Source: Panicum virgatum
Lineage: Eukaryota; Streptophyta; Magnoliopsida; Poales; Poaceae
Reading direction: 5' to 3'
DNA length: 64,000 bases
NCBI RefSeq assembly: GCF_016808335.1
Contig: NC_053150.1
Location: 42,497,607 to 42,561,606, forward strand
This document shows positions 1 through 11,728 of this stretch, in pieces; position 1 is the stretch's first letter, and each line of letters starts with the position of its first letter. The translations under genes and the position numbers were made by a program. The notes beneath the pieces are model-generated. The model did no database searches. It had not been told where the DNA came from and saw only the letters and a program-made list of their open reading frames with translations.

Positions 1-996
1 TGTTTACTTTGGTTTAGGTACATTACTTCTGTTGGTTAGGCAAAGTACTTTTATCTGTATGCAACTTATATTAATTCAAAAGACAAATTATCCATCTTAT
101 ATTAGCATATTTGTGTTCTACTCTAGCATTTTTCCGTATTTGCATGACCATGTTCAGAGGAATTTTCTGCTCCAATGGTTAAAGATTATAGAGGGAGACA
201 AACCTGGACAGTGGACACTGCAGCCTGGTTCTAACACCTAGTTTGGCCTCCTTAACCATGTTGTTTAACCAGTAGGCAAAATCGACAAGTAATTTATGTA
301 TAATAGTTTAGCAATTTTGCTCTTTCGATTTTAGCATTTTTTGTGTTCTCATGATAGCATTCTCATGGAATTTGATGTATTTTATTTTCTCACTTGCCCT
401 AAGTTACTTTTTGAGTCCATTATATCTCATCTTTTTATGCACAATATATCTTATGAAATAGTCTTAGGCATTAGTCGAGCGTACCTTGTTTTTAGCTTTT
501 GTTTTCTGATCAATGACTTGAATTCTTGCCTTCTATTTCAATTAGGCACATATAGTATTTTTCAACCTAGTAGATTTGTAATGCACCATATACCCTATCT
601 ATTGGCTAATTTTTGTTCCATACAATCTAGTGATGAATCAGCTTGCATATGTTGAAAGGAAAAAATTTATGTTTGCGCTGTTAAATATGTCATTTATAAT
701 TGCTTTGCAAAATTCCGACATGTGTACCTTCAGTACAAATTACCATGCAACATTATGAACTATACTGGTTTCTAGGACTTCCCTCTAGAATAATTTTTGT
801 GATTGATATCATTCTTTACTTTTATAACTCGCTTGGCAATCTAGTGTACTTCAGTAATTTTATATCTAGCAATGATTTTGGCATGCTTACTCTTCTGCGT
901 TCAGTAAACCTGAGGGTCTAAGATAGCTATGTACAACAAATATGCAATTATAGAATAGTCAGAGAACTAAATAGCATTATTAAGAACAATAGACGT
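1..996. other. AT-rich flanking DNA, no gene seen
   Basis: This stretch is AT-rich. The open frames at 32-241, 341-655 and 700-921 are short, rich in Phe, Ile, Leu and Ser, and show no domain or codon signal that I recognise. I see no LTR end, terminal inverted repeat or tRNA-like primer site. It is probably intergenic DNA or a very old element remnant. Confidence 0.6.
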
Positions 997-1561
997 GTGA
1001 AATATGTAATTATATATAGAAGCCTGGTGGCTTTTTGTCGGGTGTGGTCCAACAATTGGCCTGATTGGCTCGGCTCGGCCTGCGGACGAGCGTGGCCCGG
1101 ACAGATGGCCATGATACGTGCTTCATTGGTCGGAGGAGACAGGAGAGCCCCCATCGTGGCGGGGCTCCAAGTGCCGCGGCAGATGCCTGGCCGGCGGTCC
1201 ATTTCCGCCCCATCCCCGAAGTTTCGGGCCAGTGAGGTGGATGCCATCTGGGTCGTGAGCCTCGTGGCTGCCGGAGGTGCGGCTGCCCTCTCCGCTGTTG
1301 AAGACGCCTGAGCTGAGGCTTCCTCGGTTTAGAAAAAAAATGACGCGCTCGGAAAGCGGCCATGGTGCAGGAACGTGCAGCCACAAACACCACGTAAGCG
1401 GCGACCATGGCGGCCTCGGCGGCAACGTCCTGCGAGACGCCGGAGGCATGCACGTCGGGGATGACTTGATGCCATCGATGTACAGTGACATCTCTGTTCC
1501 TGTGTGCTCGGACGAGGCACTAATTGATGGAGTTCTTGGTACAGAATTACAGATGGATTAA
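997..1561. other. GC-rich island, possible gene fragment
   Basis: A sharp rise in GC and CpG content sits between AT-rich flanks. Overlapping frames are open on both strands (plus 997-1311 and 1277-1561; minus 1010-1453 and 1123-1491), as expected of GC-rich sequence, so an open frame alone proves nothing. The plus frame ending at 1561 has a less biased tail with acidic residues and stops cleanly in AT-rich DNA. The minus frame has an Ala/Val-rich stretch. No domain is recognised. It could be a captured exon, the 5' end of a decayed gene, or part of an element. Confidence 0.3.
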
Positions 1562-2319
1562 GAACCATAGTTGCTTACCAATTATGTCAACTAGCCATTT
1601 TCTTTCTAGTTATTCTCCTCTGCGTTTGCCACAGATTCATGTGTTTAGTGCTGATTAGTACCGTGTCGTTAGTCTTGTCGTGATTGAGGACAACAGCATC
1701 TGAAAGTCTTTGTGAATGCAGTCTGTGATGTCCTGCATGTACTCGATGAGGGGCCTGGTTCCGTGGTGGATGTTGCAGATCACCGATGTTGCCGTTCATG
1801 GATGCACCCTCTGTTCTTCTTCTCTCAATCTCAGCGGAGAGCGATGCATGACTGATAATGTATTGTGAAGTGAAAAGTGAACAGAGAAAATGAAATGAGA
1901 AAATGGAATGGGATGTTCTCATTGATGGGGGTTCTGTACAATATATACATGCCCAAAGGACAGGTTGGCCCTTGGAGGCACCCTTTCCGCAAAGGATGGT
2001 CCCTTGGGGAAGAATCTACCTATTACATATAGGCAATATTCTAGTATCTAATTGATCACTAATTATTTGTTTCATAACAGCTTGCACGCACTGGACAATT
2101 TTTTTTATTGAGCAAGAGCCAAACCGAGTTTGAAGTTGGATTTGCTGCTCTGACACCTAAACATCGGTACTCACAACATACATGGTTCGTTTCTTTAGCT
2201 CATGGTTTGCTTTATGTACAACGCTGAAACTTCCCTAAGGGTACAAAACTAACAGTTGGCTGACAAGATCGTGACTCGTCAGATCTGTAAGCTAGCTGAT
2301 CTATCTGACAAATGGTAAC
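1562..2319. other. Intergenic DNA with a possible degraded LTR segment
   Basis: No gene is seen. The stretch around 1850-2050 contains a run near 1940-1960 (ACAATATATACATGCCC) and GGCAATATTCTAGT near 2031, which resemble the leader side of minus-strand Copia LTRs common in grasses. I could not find a partner LTR, a primer site or a duplication, so this is only a resemblance. Confidence 0.25.
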
Positions 2320-2985
2320 AATACCGTTACAGTCCGTGCGTCCGGACATACGCACGGATTGGAAGGATGGCTCCCCGCCTCCTCTCCCCACGGGCTCCTG
2401 CTCCCGTGGCCGATGGCTCCCGGCAGCGAGCTGCGCCTTCTCCTGCTCCACGCCTCCTTTCACCCCCACACGCTCCTCCCGCTCCCATGGAACATGGCTC
2501 CCCAGTGGCAAGCTCCAGCCATGGGCTGGCAGCGTGACCTCCTGGTGGGCGGTCACGGAGGCGGAGCTCTGGGCATCGTTTATGGCGGGGGAAGACTAGG
2601 CGGTTGCGGAGGAGGAGCTCTTGGCGTCAGCCATGGAGGATCGATGGAGGATGCCCGATTCGACGAGGAAGAACTCCATGCGGTAAATGCTCCCGTGTAT
2701 GTTGCAGTTGCGATTTACGATGTTGCAATAATCGTGATGTTACCGTATCTTTGTTTTGATGTTTCAAGAATTTGATGGATGTTGCATGAAATAGAGCTCC
2801 GATGTTGCCACGGAAATTTTACCGCCGCATCTGATGTTCGATGTGTTCCAGTACATGTTTTTTGATATCGCAAACATTGATTTTTTATGTTGCAAAAATG
2901 TTTTCTCGATGTTTCAGCAGCTCTGGTTTTTATGTTGCAAGGACCGTTCGATAAGAGACGTCTCCATCGGACATTTGAGCGCTAG
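2320..2985. repeat. Possible non-autonomous DNA transposon with recurring GATGTTGC motif
   Basis: A GC-rich block (about 2340-2690) starts after GTCCGTGCGTCCGGACATA and passes into an AT-richer tail (2695-2945). In the tail the motif GATGTTGC, with variants ATGTTGCA and GATGTTTCA, recurs about nine times at irregular spacing. The right side ends near ATCGGACATTTGAGCGCTAGC. Blocks of this style occur in grass Mutator-like elements. The two ends are only weakly complementary and I found no 8-10 bp target duplication, so the class is not established. The open frames 2312-2599 and 2359-2775 lie in the GC-rich part and are not supported as genes. Confidence 0.3.
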
Positions 2986-4063
2986 CAATACCAAAATAAA
3001 AATGTCTTCAACAATGAGTTATTACTGGGTTTTGACGCTTAGTGGTTGTTGCGTCATCTGTGCATAGTCATAGACCTCATCTATCTCGGCATCAGAGCCT
3101 GACGAAGAAATGCAATAGAGATGATGGAACACGGAGATATAAATAATAGCTGTTTGTTTTGGTACAGATGTAGTATATAACTCCTAACTTATATGCATGG
3201 TCGCTGAAGGGACCGTGACACCCTAAGAGGGGGGGGGGTGAATTAGGTGTTCTAAAAACTAAGGATCCAAAAACACATATAAAAACCTATCTCAATTTCT
3301 ATCTAAGTGTGCTCTAGGTTTTCTCTCTGTGTTGCTATCTCTACCGCTTCAAAGTTTTGCACCCTAGGTCCAATCCTATACTAGCATGGCAAGTCTAGGA
3401 AAGGTAAATGCGCAAAGTACATGCAATAAGAAATGCAGAAGGTAAAAGGGTAGAGAAGAGCAAACTCCCGGCATCGAGATTTTTACCGAGGTATCGGAAA
3501 GCTCGCAAGCTTTCCACTAGTCCTCGTTGTTGGAGCCCCTCTCAAGGGAATGCCCGCACAAGGGCATAAACTCCCCGGTCAAGTAACTCCGTGGGTGGCC
3601 ACGGGACTTCCCCACACGCAAGTGGGTATACGCTCGCCCCTCCCCGGAAGCTCCTTGCCGCCTTCACTTGGTAGAGCTTCGGCCAACTAGCCGAGGGCCT
3701 CTCCTCCCTCTCACATTCACCGGCGGCCACTCCACAAACACGGTTGGAGGGTCTCGCAAGACTACAAGCCCCGGATTACAACACTTGGTGCGCGCAAGCA
3801 CCGGATAGAGCAAGAGGTTTGTTAACCTCGCTAAACTCTAGGCTAAATACCTAAGAGATGCGCTAAAGGATCTAGACTAGCACTTTGCTAATCACCTAGA
3901 TCTTCTAATTAGCACTTTGGTGGATTGAGCTCTTGAAAATGTGTGGAACACTTGCCTATAGCTTCTCCCAGCTCAAGCACTCTTGAAATGGCCGTGGGAT
4001 GGGGTATTTAAAGCCCCAACCGAAGAAACTAACCGTTGCATAGCCGTTGCAACTTTCTGCGTA

Positions 4064-4523
4064 CCACCGACTAAATCGGTGCACACAGAAGAGGTACCAC
4101 CGAATTAGTCGGTGGTGCCACCTCAGCTAGCCGTTGAGTCTCTGATGCCTGGGCCCTACTGCACTGACTGATTCGGTGCCTTCTCCCTGGTACCATCGAA
4201 TTAGTCGATGGTCACCACACAGAGAGGTCTTCAATCTTCGCCTTGAGCACCGACTGATTCGGTGCCATCTCTTGGTCACCATCGAACCAGTCGATGGCCG
4301 TCCAAATCCATACAGTACCAAACTGCACTCTGGATGCCATCACCGACTAATTCGGTGCCAACTTTTGGCACCACCGAATTAGTCGGTGGTCCTGTCTTCA
4401 TCTTCCCGCCATCTTCTGGCCACCACCGATTGATTCGGTGGTCTCCATGAGCAAGCACCGAATTGATCGATGCTACTACACAGAGAGCACTTCACTTCCT
4501 CTTCAACACCGATTGATTCGGTG
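4064..4523. repeat. Array of eleven 17-21 bp dyads (CACCGA-N5-TCGGTG) in S1
   Basis: Eleven small inverted repeats lie at about 4064, 4096, 4162, 4192, 4247, 4278, 4341, 4370, 4422, 4455 and 4507. A twelfth, damaged copy follows the H insertion at about 15324-15338. The unit is CACCGA, a 5-nt centre, TCGGTG, often extended to ACCACCGA/TCGGTGGT. The centres are CTRAT or TTGAT in some units and ATTAG in others, so units sit in opposite orientations. Two units have the stem CATCGA/TCGATG, a paired change on both arms. Spacers between units are unrelated. It lies just after the TATA-like box, so it would be in the transcribed R/U5 part if that box is used. Confidence 0.85.
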
Positions 4524-4531
4524 GCCTTTAT

Positions 4532-7500
4532 TGTAACACCCCAGTGTTAATCGTGACGCTAATCATGTGCTTAAACCGCTAATTATGGACTTAAGCTCAT
4601 GTTAGCGATAATCGAGTTCTCCCGGTAAATATCGTTTAGCCAAGTTCGACCCCATTTTTTTTCTCAATGATCTGAGCTTCAAATCAATTTGCGCCCAAAA
4701 CGAAAGTTGTAGATCTTGTTTTCATGTTCTCATATGAAATTTCTAGTTTGGGATGGTCAAAAGCAGCTTAAATTCTTTGAAATGGTCACTGTGCCGCCAC
4801 GGTTCTGTCAGTGCATCGCTGGCCTCGACGTCGGAGCCTCCACGCGTCGCCGTGCCGACGTCCGCGCCCCCACCTAAGGCTTCTACGACGTTCCAGTGGC
4901 CAACTCTGGTTTCCCCACCCCCTCTCCTTCGTCCTCGCAATCGAGCTGAGCCGAGCACCGAGCTGCCGCCGCCGGCGACCGCCCCGGCCGTTCCTCGCCG
5001 CTCCGCTCGATTTCGCCACGCCCAGAGCCGCACAACCTGTCCCTCCACCTCCTCCTACCCATCCCGTGCCCATTTGACCCGCTCCCTGGCTGAATCGGCC
5101 TCTCGACCGTCGGGCACCATTGCTGCTCCGCGCCGGAGCTCCGCCCTCTCGTCGAGCTTGACTCTCCGGCCGTCCTCCGTCCAAATTGATTGGGCGGTGA
5201 GCTTCCTTGCGACCCACTCAAGCTCTCCGAGCTTTTCCCCCTTTGGTTCCGGCCTTGCTGCCGCCGGTTTGACGCCACGCCGCCGCGGGCGCTCCGTGCG
5301 CCGCCGCCGCACGCCGCGTGCCGCCCCTGCGCAAGCTTGCTTGCCATCGCCGCGCGCCCCGAGGCCGCGTGCCCTCCCTGAACGCTGCGCCGCCGAGCCC
5401 CGCGACCGCCTCGCTCCGCCGCGGCCGGAATGGCCGGCCACCGCCGACGCCGCAAGCCGCCGCTGCCCTAGCCTCGCAAGCCGCCGCCGCCGCCCCGCGC
5501 GCCACTGACGCGCCCCCCTGCGCGGGTCGCGGGCGTGCGGGCCCCTGCGCGTGGGCTGCTCGCGCCACCCCGCCGGGCAGAGCAAGCGAAGCAGGGGAGC
5601 ACCCCTTCCCTTTGCTCTCTCTGTTCCAATGCCATGTGGGGCCCACGGGTCAGGGATTAAGGGTGGAGTTGTTTTCTTTTTGTGGATTTCGGCTGAAAGT
5701 TTGATAATTTGTAGAAAAATACAGAAAAATCCTAAAAATGCAAAATAAATTTGGTTAGGTTTCTAAAATTGAGATCTTGAGAGGAAAAATACTTGTGCCT
5801 GTGAATTGTCAATTTTTCCCTAATGAAAATTCAATTTGTGTTTAAGCTACTTTAATTATTGCCGGTTGTTCCGTTGCCTTAAAATTTATGAAAAATTCGC
5901 AGTAGCTTACTCATTGCATGTGTAATCCACTGTAAAAATTTCAGTTGCTGGTTTTGTGCACTTTTGTGTAGATCTATTTAAGTTCCGTTTACCTTGCTAG
6001 GGTTGTTTTAATGCTTTGTTAGCAGCAATAAATGTTGGAAATTTTTTGTGGCATGCTTTATCGTTATCCCGTTAAGCTGGTAATTTTTGTTGCTAGATCA
6101 GGTATGCAAGTTAGGTTTTTTTCTTTTAATTTGCCCCTATCTATGCTCTTTTCTTTTATAACTGTTGTTAGTTAATTATTTTTATGCGTGTGTAACCTCA
6201 ACAAAACAAGTTTTTGTCTTAATCCATGCTATCCTAAGCAAGTTAGTAGTTGTTGTTTTGAAGGAAACACTTCAGGCTAAAATAAATTGATTGAACTCTC
6301 ATGTTGTAGCACCAAACCGTTTTTGCCTGTTGAGCTTGTCTGTCGTGTTTACTCGATAAATGATTGCCCAGTCAGGTCCTTCTTGTAATTGCATCACATC
6401 ATGAGCACTAATGCGGCATGTGTTGTTTTCTTTATGTTTATGCACTCGCCTTGTTGCATATCATTTAGGTACGCTAGATGTACAACGTGTGGACGTGGAG
6501 CACGTGCTGACGGAACCGAACCACAAAACGGTGTTGGGTGGACGCGTCCTGAAGAGTGAAGGACCCACTGGAGCAATCGAAGATCTGACTCAAGGTCGGA
6601 AGGGCCCAAGGCCTTGTTAATACTAACACTAGCTTAGTGTTACTCCCAGGCAAGCCCCGGAGCATAACCCCTAATTTGAGTATTCAATGTTTATTTAAGT
6701 ATTTGTGCATTTACGTTTTTAGGAGTTGTATGGAACCCTAGTATGCATGTTTCAACCTAGGTACCTATGAGTCTATACTAGTATACAGGTGTCGTTAGTA
6801 TTGCCATGCTTAACTAGGATCCAGTAGAAGTTGAGTGATTGCTGTCACTCGTGAGCTATAGGTTTCTGTTACTTATGGCAACATGGCTTGAGAATGAATC
6901 AATGAGGAAAGAGAAATGGAGACCAGGCAGAGATGATTTTGGTTTTGGATATGGAATGGAGGGAAAGTAAGCCTCCGCCTGTGTCGATTGAGGACCGTAC
7001 TGTTGTTGGCCCTGCTGACCGAGTTTGAACAGTACTAACCACATGCCAGAAGTAGGAGGTAGTCGAAACCGGTAAGCTAATTACCTGATTTGCAACGATA
7101 CTTTGAATCGCGACCTGCTACTCTGGGAGTGGGATGATGGCAGGTGTTGGAGTGTATGTCGCCTCCGGGTTCTCTGGGAGTTCGCTGTGAGGGGCCCTTC
7201 ACCCGGGTTTTGGCAGGCGTGATTCAGACGTCGGGGTAATGATGGGAACAGTTGACGCGTGTGGCCCGGCGTGGTTTGCATGTGTCGTGTGAGTTAGGTC
7301 CACCTTGCAAGGTTAAATCGGATCGATTCGCCATCTCTCTCGGTTAAGAGAACCTTGGTCACTGCGTCACATCGTAGTAAAAGATTGAAATGAGATTGGA
7401 AAGTTGAGATTATGAGTTATGACTGTGGTACTCTAAAAAGATAATGTGATCAACCATGCGTGCTCTAGATATTCAGACAAACCTAGTTGGTATTTGTATG

Positions 7501-8036
7501 ATAAATTTTGAGCTAAAATATTGAAAGTAAGGATCCACTATTAGTAGCTTTTCAGCAAAACAAACCCAGAGCCAAAAGCCTGTATGCCTAGGAGTCGGCT
7601 AAGTATATACCATAGTCGGGTAAGCCTTGCTGAGTATTAGTATACTCAGGATTTGTTGTCACCCTGTTTTCAGGTAACTACTGCTGGTTGGAGCTAACCA
7701 GGATTCACGTCGGTGGGCTCGATGTGACATCCTCCCGACTTCGTAGGTCTCGTGGTTTTTCCAACTGAACTTTCTTTCTAAATTTCCGTTGCACCTTTAA
7801 CTCTGATAACTTTTATTTAAACTTAATTGTAATACTTTGCTTTGTAAACTTAATTTTGAGAACTTTAGTCTGCTCGTAATCATCTGTGCTCGTCTTCGTG
7901 TGAGACTTCCAGTGTTTTCGATCCTTAACCCAACAGGCTGCCGGATTACACCGTTTTAAGTGCGCGGTGGCTTGGTTAATACTTAAAATGATAATTAGCG
8001 CACTTAAGCTGGTTTAATTTGGGTGGTTCTGCCACA
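4532..8036 (+). repeat. 5' LTR of H (3505 bp)
   Basis: It starts TGTAACACCCC and ends GGTTCTGCCACA. A GC-rich block (about 4790-5600) contains an open frame at 4753-5508 rich in Pro, Ser, Arg and Ala. The rest is AT-rich and non-coding. Compared with the 3' LTR it lacks 29 bp (present at about 11920-11948, between short TTTC repeats) and about 54 bp (present around 12792-12850). No strong TATA box is evident to me. Confidence 0.9.
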
Positions 8037-8038
8037 GC

Positions 8039-8050
8039 TGGTATCAGAGC
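8039..8050 (+). other. Primer binding site of H (tRNA-iMet)
   Basis: TGGTATCAGAGC lies two bases after the 5' LTR end. It is complementary to the 3' end of plant initiator methionine tRNA, the usual primer of many Ty3/gypsy and Copia elements. This fixes the orientation of H as plus. Confidence 0.92.
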
Positions 8051-8360
8051 CGAAACGCAATGGGGATGATTGCTTGTATGCTTAATTAAGTTTAAAACTA
8101 ACTTTTTGGTTTACAAAATGTTCGGTTTCGAAAGTTTGACGCTAGTTGCGCTAAGGAATAAGATATCTAGCTCGTATGCCCTATCTAGGTTTTATTAGTT
8201 GTGGTGGCATCTATGTATCTATTTTATTCCAGTACTTCCAGCTCTTTACTTTCTGTTAAACCTTACTTTTGTGCACAACTGTTATTCTGTAACGACGCAC
8301 CTACGCTCAGGTGAGCAAGGTAAGCAGTCTTGGTAGTCCTTTAGAATAGCTCACGTGTTT

Positions 8361-8769
8361 CATACGTGTGCGGGTCCCGTATGATGAGCATACGAGGAGG
8401 TGATAAGGTTCAATTCAAACGAGCCTGTCGCTATCTACCGCCTGATATGGAGTGCGGATTTCCCACCGTGTGATTGTAATCACGGCCATCTCGTAAGGCA
8501 ATGTTACGAGGTGAAGACCTGTTATGTGGTTAGACATAACCGTGTACCTTGGGACACGTGTACCCTTGGGTGTCCCGTAAGGCGATTTGTACGGGAAGTG
8601 AATACATTGCCCCGGTAACATATGAAGCGCTGCCCATTCAGCGTCAAACGTTTGGGTGCCATCTCTATAGTGGATGGTAATGTATGTGTGAATATGTGGG
8701 AAACTGCATATGCGTTACCCGTGTGGCGTAGGACACATGGGGGCCGTTCGTGTGTGCTGGCACGAATGG
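8361..8769 (+). other. Tandem hairpin array in the leader of H
   Basis: Back-to-back short hairpins fill this segment, 310-720 bases after the primer site. Perfect stems include CGTATG/CATACG (8378-8394), CTCGTAA/TTACGAG (8490-8510), GTTATGT/ACATAAC (8521-8540), GGGACAC/GTGTCCC (8551-8576), CCCGTA/TACGGG (8574-8595), CGCTG/CAGCG (8628-8643), the palindrome CAAACGTTTG (8645-8654) and CCATC/GATGG (8659-8677). Two longer stems pair with one G-U each in the plus-strand RNA (8718-8741 and 8744-8769). The segment has no coding frame. It sits where packaging and dimerisation structures lie in LTR-element RNAs; the function is inferred. Confidence 0.7.
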
Positions 8770-11728
8770 TCCAGAAATGGATATTTATGTCTCTTTATAT
8801 CTTGTGTTTGTCTGCAGGTATGCTAACCACGTTACGTAAGCTTTGACGTAAGAACGACTAGTATATATAGGGAGAGTACGTATATGTGCCACCAATTGTC
8901 CCCGTATGCCTAGTTATTGGCATTTGTTTGGGTGAGGAACGAATAGAACGTGCATGCATCCTGTCGTCTTGGTTTGGATGATTGTCATGATTGTTGGGTC
9001 GTTTTACTAAAATGCGTTGCTTGTACCTAATTGTTTCCCTAGGTTTTCTGTTGTAGTAGTGTGATCGATGCAATCTGCAAGGCTAACCTTGGTTGAGAAG
9101 ATCTTCTTCAGTGGTCTTGAATCTTATGTGAACCTTACGTTTCCTCTTAGTTTATCATTCAAACCTAACCCTTGATCAACACCGTGAATCTGATCCAACA
9201 AAACTATTGTTCCTTTTTCCTCATGGTTCTCTGGCTAAGCCATGACGTTTGTTAACAAAACCCCCTCGTTCAATAACTATTCTATTTCTTTTGGTGATAT
9301 GCCTGATCTTATTGGCTATTTTGACTCTAATACCTGAATCTTGTACCTTCATTCTTGCTCATTTAGTTTTGGATAAATTAAAAAGATTCATGATAAAATA
9401 ATCTTTTAATTGCGGTCGTTGCAACAGTCATGCATCACATCCTTTCACATCATTGGTCACTGCATATTGTTGCATCGTCGGGAATCCATAGACGGACCAA
9501 CGGGTGTGCGTCCGAGTACAGTTTCGGGTAGTCCTTGGTTTCCATAACCTATCTTATCGCTGTTGATACTATTGGATTGCTACTCTTGATTTCTTGTGGT
9601 GGTGTTTAATCACATAACCCTGATGCCGCGACGGAACCTAGGGCCTCATGTGTGCTGCAGCCACATGATTGAGCCACTGGGAACGCGCTGGTGTCTAGGT
9701 ATGTGTGACGTAACTCACTGCGATTCCTTTTTATGCAATCTTACTAGTGTCCTATCTGTTGATCCTTCCTCGAGGGTATAGAGCTAACAAGGTATTAGTC
9801 ATGAGAGAACGGTTACAGGGTATGAATCATGTGCATCATCAACTCATGCATGTGGGCATCATGCTTATGCATCTCATAAATGCATACATCGAGAGCATTG
9901 TCATCCTTGCATCATGGTGTATGCATCATTGGGCCAGCATCGTGGCAATTGCAGTGTGTCATATGCATCATTTCGCTCGTGCATGGAACACTCCATCCTT
10001 GTGTTGCACCATCATTGCAATCATACATTTCATGGGTGCATCGTTATCATGGCTATCGCGCATTTGCACTCTAAGTTGGAATATTTTGCCACTATCCCTT
10101 GATTGCATTGGTATAAAGAAGCATGTTTTACAGCTAGCATTGTGCAAATCATTCAAATAATATAATTCTGAGCAAGGATGTCCCGAAATTTCCATTTAAA
10201 CCCATCTTCCGTACTATCCTCACTTGTTCTCCCAAGCATTCTGCTGAATCTCACCGACATCTATTTTCTTTATGTGGTGATCTCAGCATTGTGAGAACTG
10301 ATCACTTGTCTCATTATTATTTCTTGTTCGGTCTAACTTTTCTTTCGGATGAGTGACTTAGTTATCCTGCCTAGTGGAAGGGCCGTGTACGAATCGAGTT
10401 CGGTGTTTCTTAAAAGCATCGTCGTCAGCAAGAACCATCCCTGGCTGCATGCAAGGAGGAAGTTTCTTTCGCCTTAATGGCAAAATTCTAGATCTGGAAT
10501 GCGTTTGTAATCGTTTGAGTTCCCTAAATGACCTTGATTGAGGTTTGGAGCTAGAAAATCCTTTATGCAATGCTAGTTATGGTTATTGTGCTGCAAAAAT
10601 CCAGTATCTATGCATCGTGTAGACCTTTTGTTGACTCGCCAACCTAGTCAAGTTTTCTCAAATACTCGTCTATATCTGTAGTAGACTCGTGTGACTGCTG
10701 GTCAAATTCTACCAAACAATCATAGTTCAACCTCTCTATCGCTTATTCTAAAGAGGATCAGGTGCAAGATTAATCTCTTTTTATGTCTTGGCCTTAGAAA
10801 CTTTCTCTCGTAAATCATGTCATTACTTTATCAGCTAGGTCTCTGAGTGGTATATCAGTTTTGTTTTTACCCTGCTTGTTTCATCTCTAATTCCCACAGA
10901 TCTTTAAATGTTTATCGGTCTTAATCTCATGTTGGTGCTCCATCGGACAGAATCTCATGTTACTCGTTAATCAAGTAATCTCGTCGATGGACGCAAGCTG
11001 TTTGTGAAGCTTAAGCAAGAGTTTTATTTCCTGCAGTCTGTGGTAGCTAATTTTTGTTGCTCTCATGTTATACTTCCGTGTTTGTAATACCTCCTTGCTA
11101 TCCCTCCGTCTCGTAAAGTTTATCCATGCACGATCTATCTGTGCTACATGGGATTGCTCGTTGGAAGTATGCCTGGCGGCACCGCAATGAAACCGAGGGT
11201 CTCCAGTTGATGATCGACACATGGTTGTAATGCTCAGCACGCCTTGGGATAGAAAGTATTAATTAGGGTCATTTATGCAACTTCGTCGGTATGTTATCTC
11301 CTCGTGGGCCTTCCCCGCCTCTAGCGTTCGTTGTTCTTTCTGAAGATCTATATATCGGACCTGAATCTAGTGAGTCGTTCTTCTGAAATTACCAAGGGGA
11401 TGATCTTTGAAAGAACTGCTAATGGACGAAAATGTTAGAAGAATGCAAGAGGTGGTAGACAAAGAACCTTACCACGATGATCAAGCAATAGATGCCATCA
11501 CTGTTGGACTAAAAAGGCATAAAATTGTGGGATATATCGTGTTTCTTATGTCTTACTTCTTAAACTTTCTCTAAGTTCTCAATTTCTATCTGCAACGGCT
11601 CCTATCATCAACATCGACCTTTTCTAGGGTGACGGTTTTCATCCGCCTTTGGTAGTAATTCTGCTCCTCTCTCCTTAGAAGTCTTTCGTTCTGAATCTCG
11701 GGACGAGATTCTTTTAAGGCGGTAGGAT
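8770..11728 (+). other. Non-coding interior of H and 3' polypurine tract
   Basis: No frame here carries a retroelement motif; the longest (9747-10160) is low in complexity because of repeated GCATCAT/ATGCAT words between about 9800 and 10080. Near the end a segment around 11690-11728 (CTCGGGACGAGATTC, then TTTTAAGGCGGTAGGAT) matches the conserved pre-LTR segment of gypsy elements with TGTAACACC LTRs, though its purine tract is interrupted. A stretch at about 11400-11500 reads like degraded coding DNA, but I could not assign it. Confidence 0.6.

Noticed and set aside
1010..1491. Minus-strand frames in the GC-rich island as a host gene
   Set aside because: Both strands are open because of base composition; no domain, splice pattern or start context supports a gene.
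2320..2985. A definite Mutator-like element
   Set aside because: The proposed ends are weakly complementary and no target duplication was found, so it is listed only as a possible repeat.
4064..4523. Repeat array taken for a CRISPR-like array
   Set aside because: Units are short dyads of variable orientation inside a plant LTR, spacers differ in length, and no cas genes or prokaryotic context exist.
9596..10195. Open frames in the H interior as an element protein
   Set aside because: They are low-complexity His/Met/Ser-rich products of the GCATCAT words, in several frames at once, with no retroelement motif.
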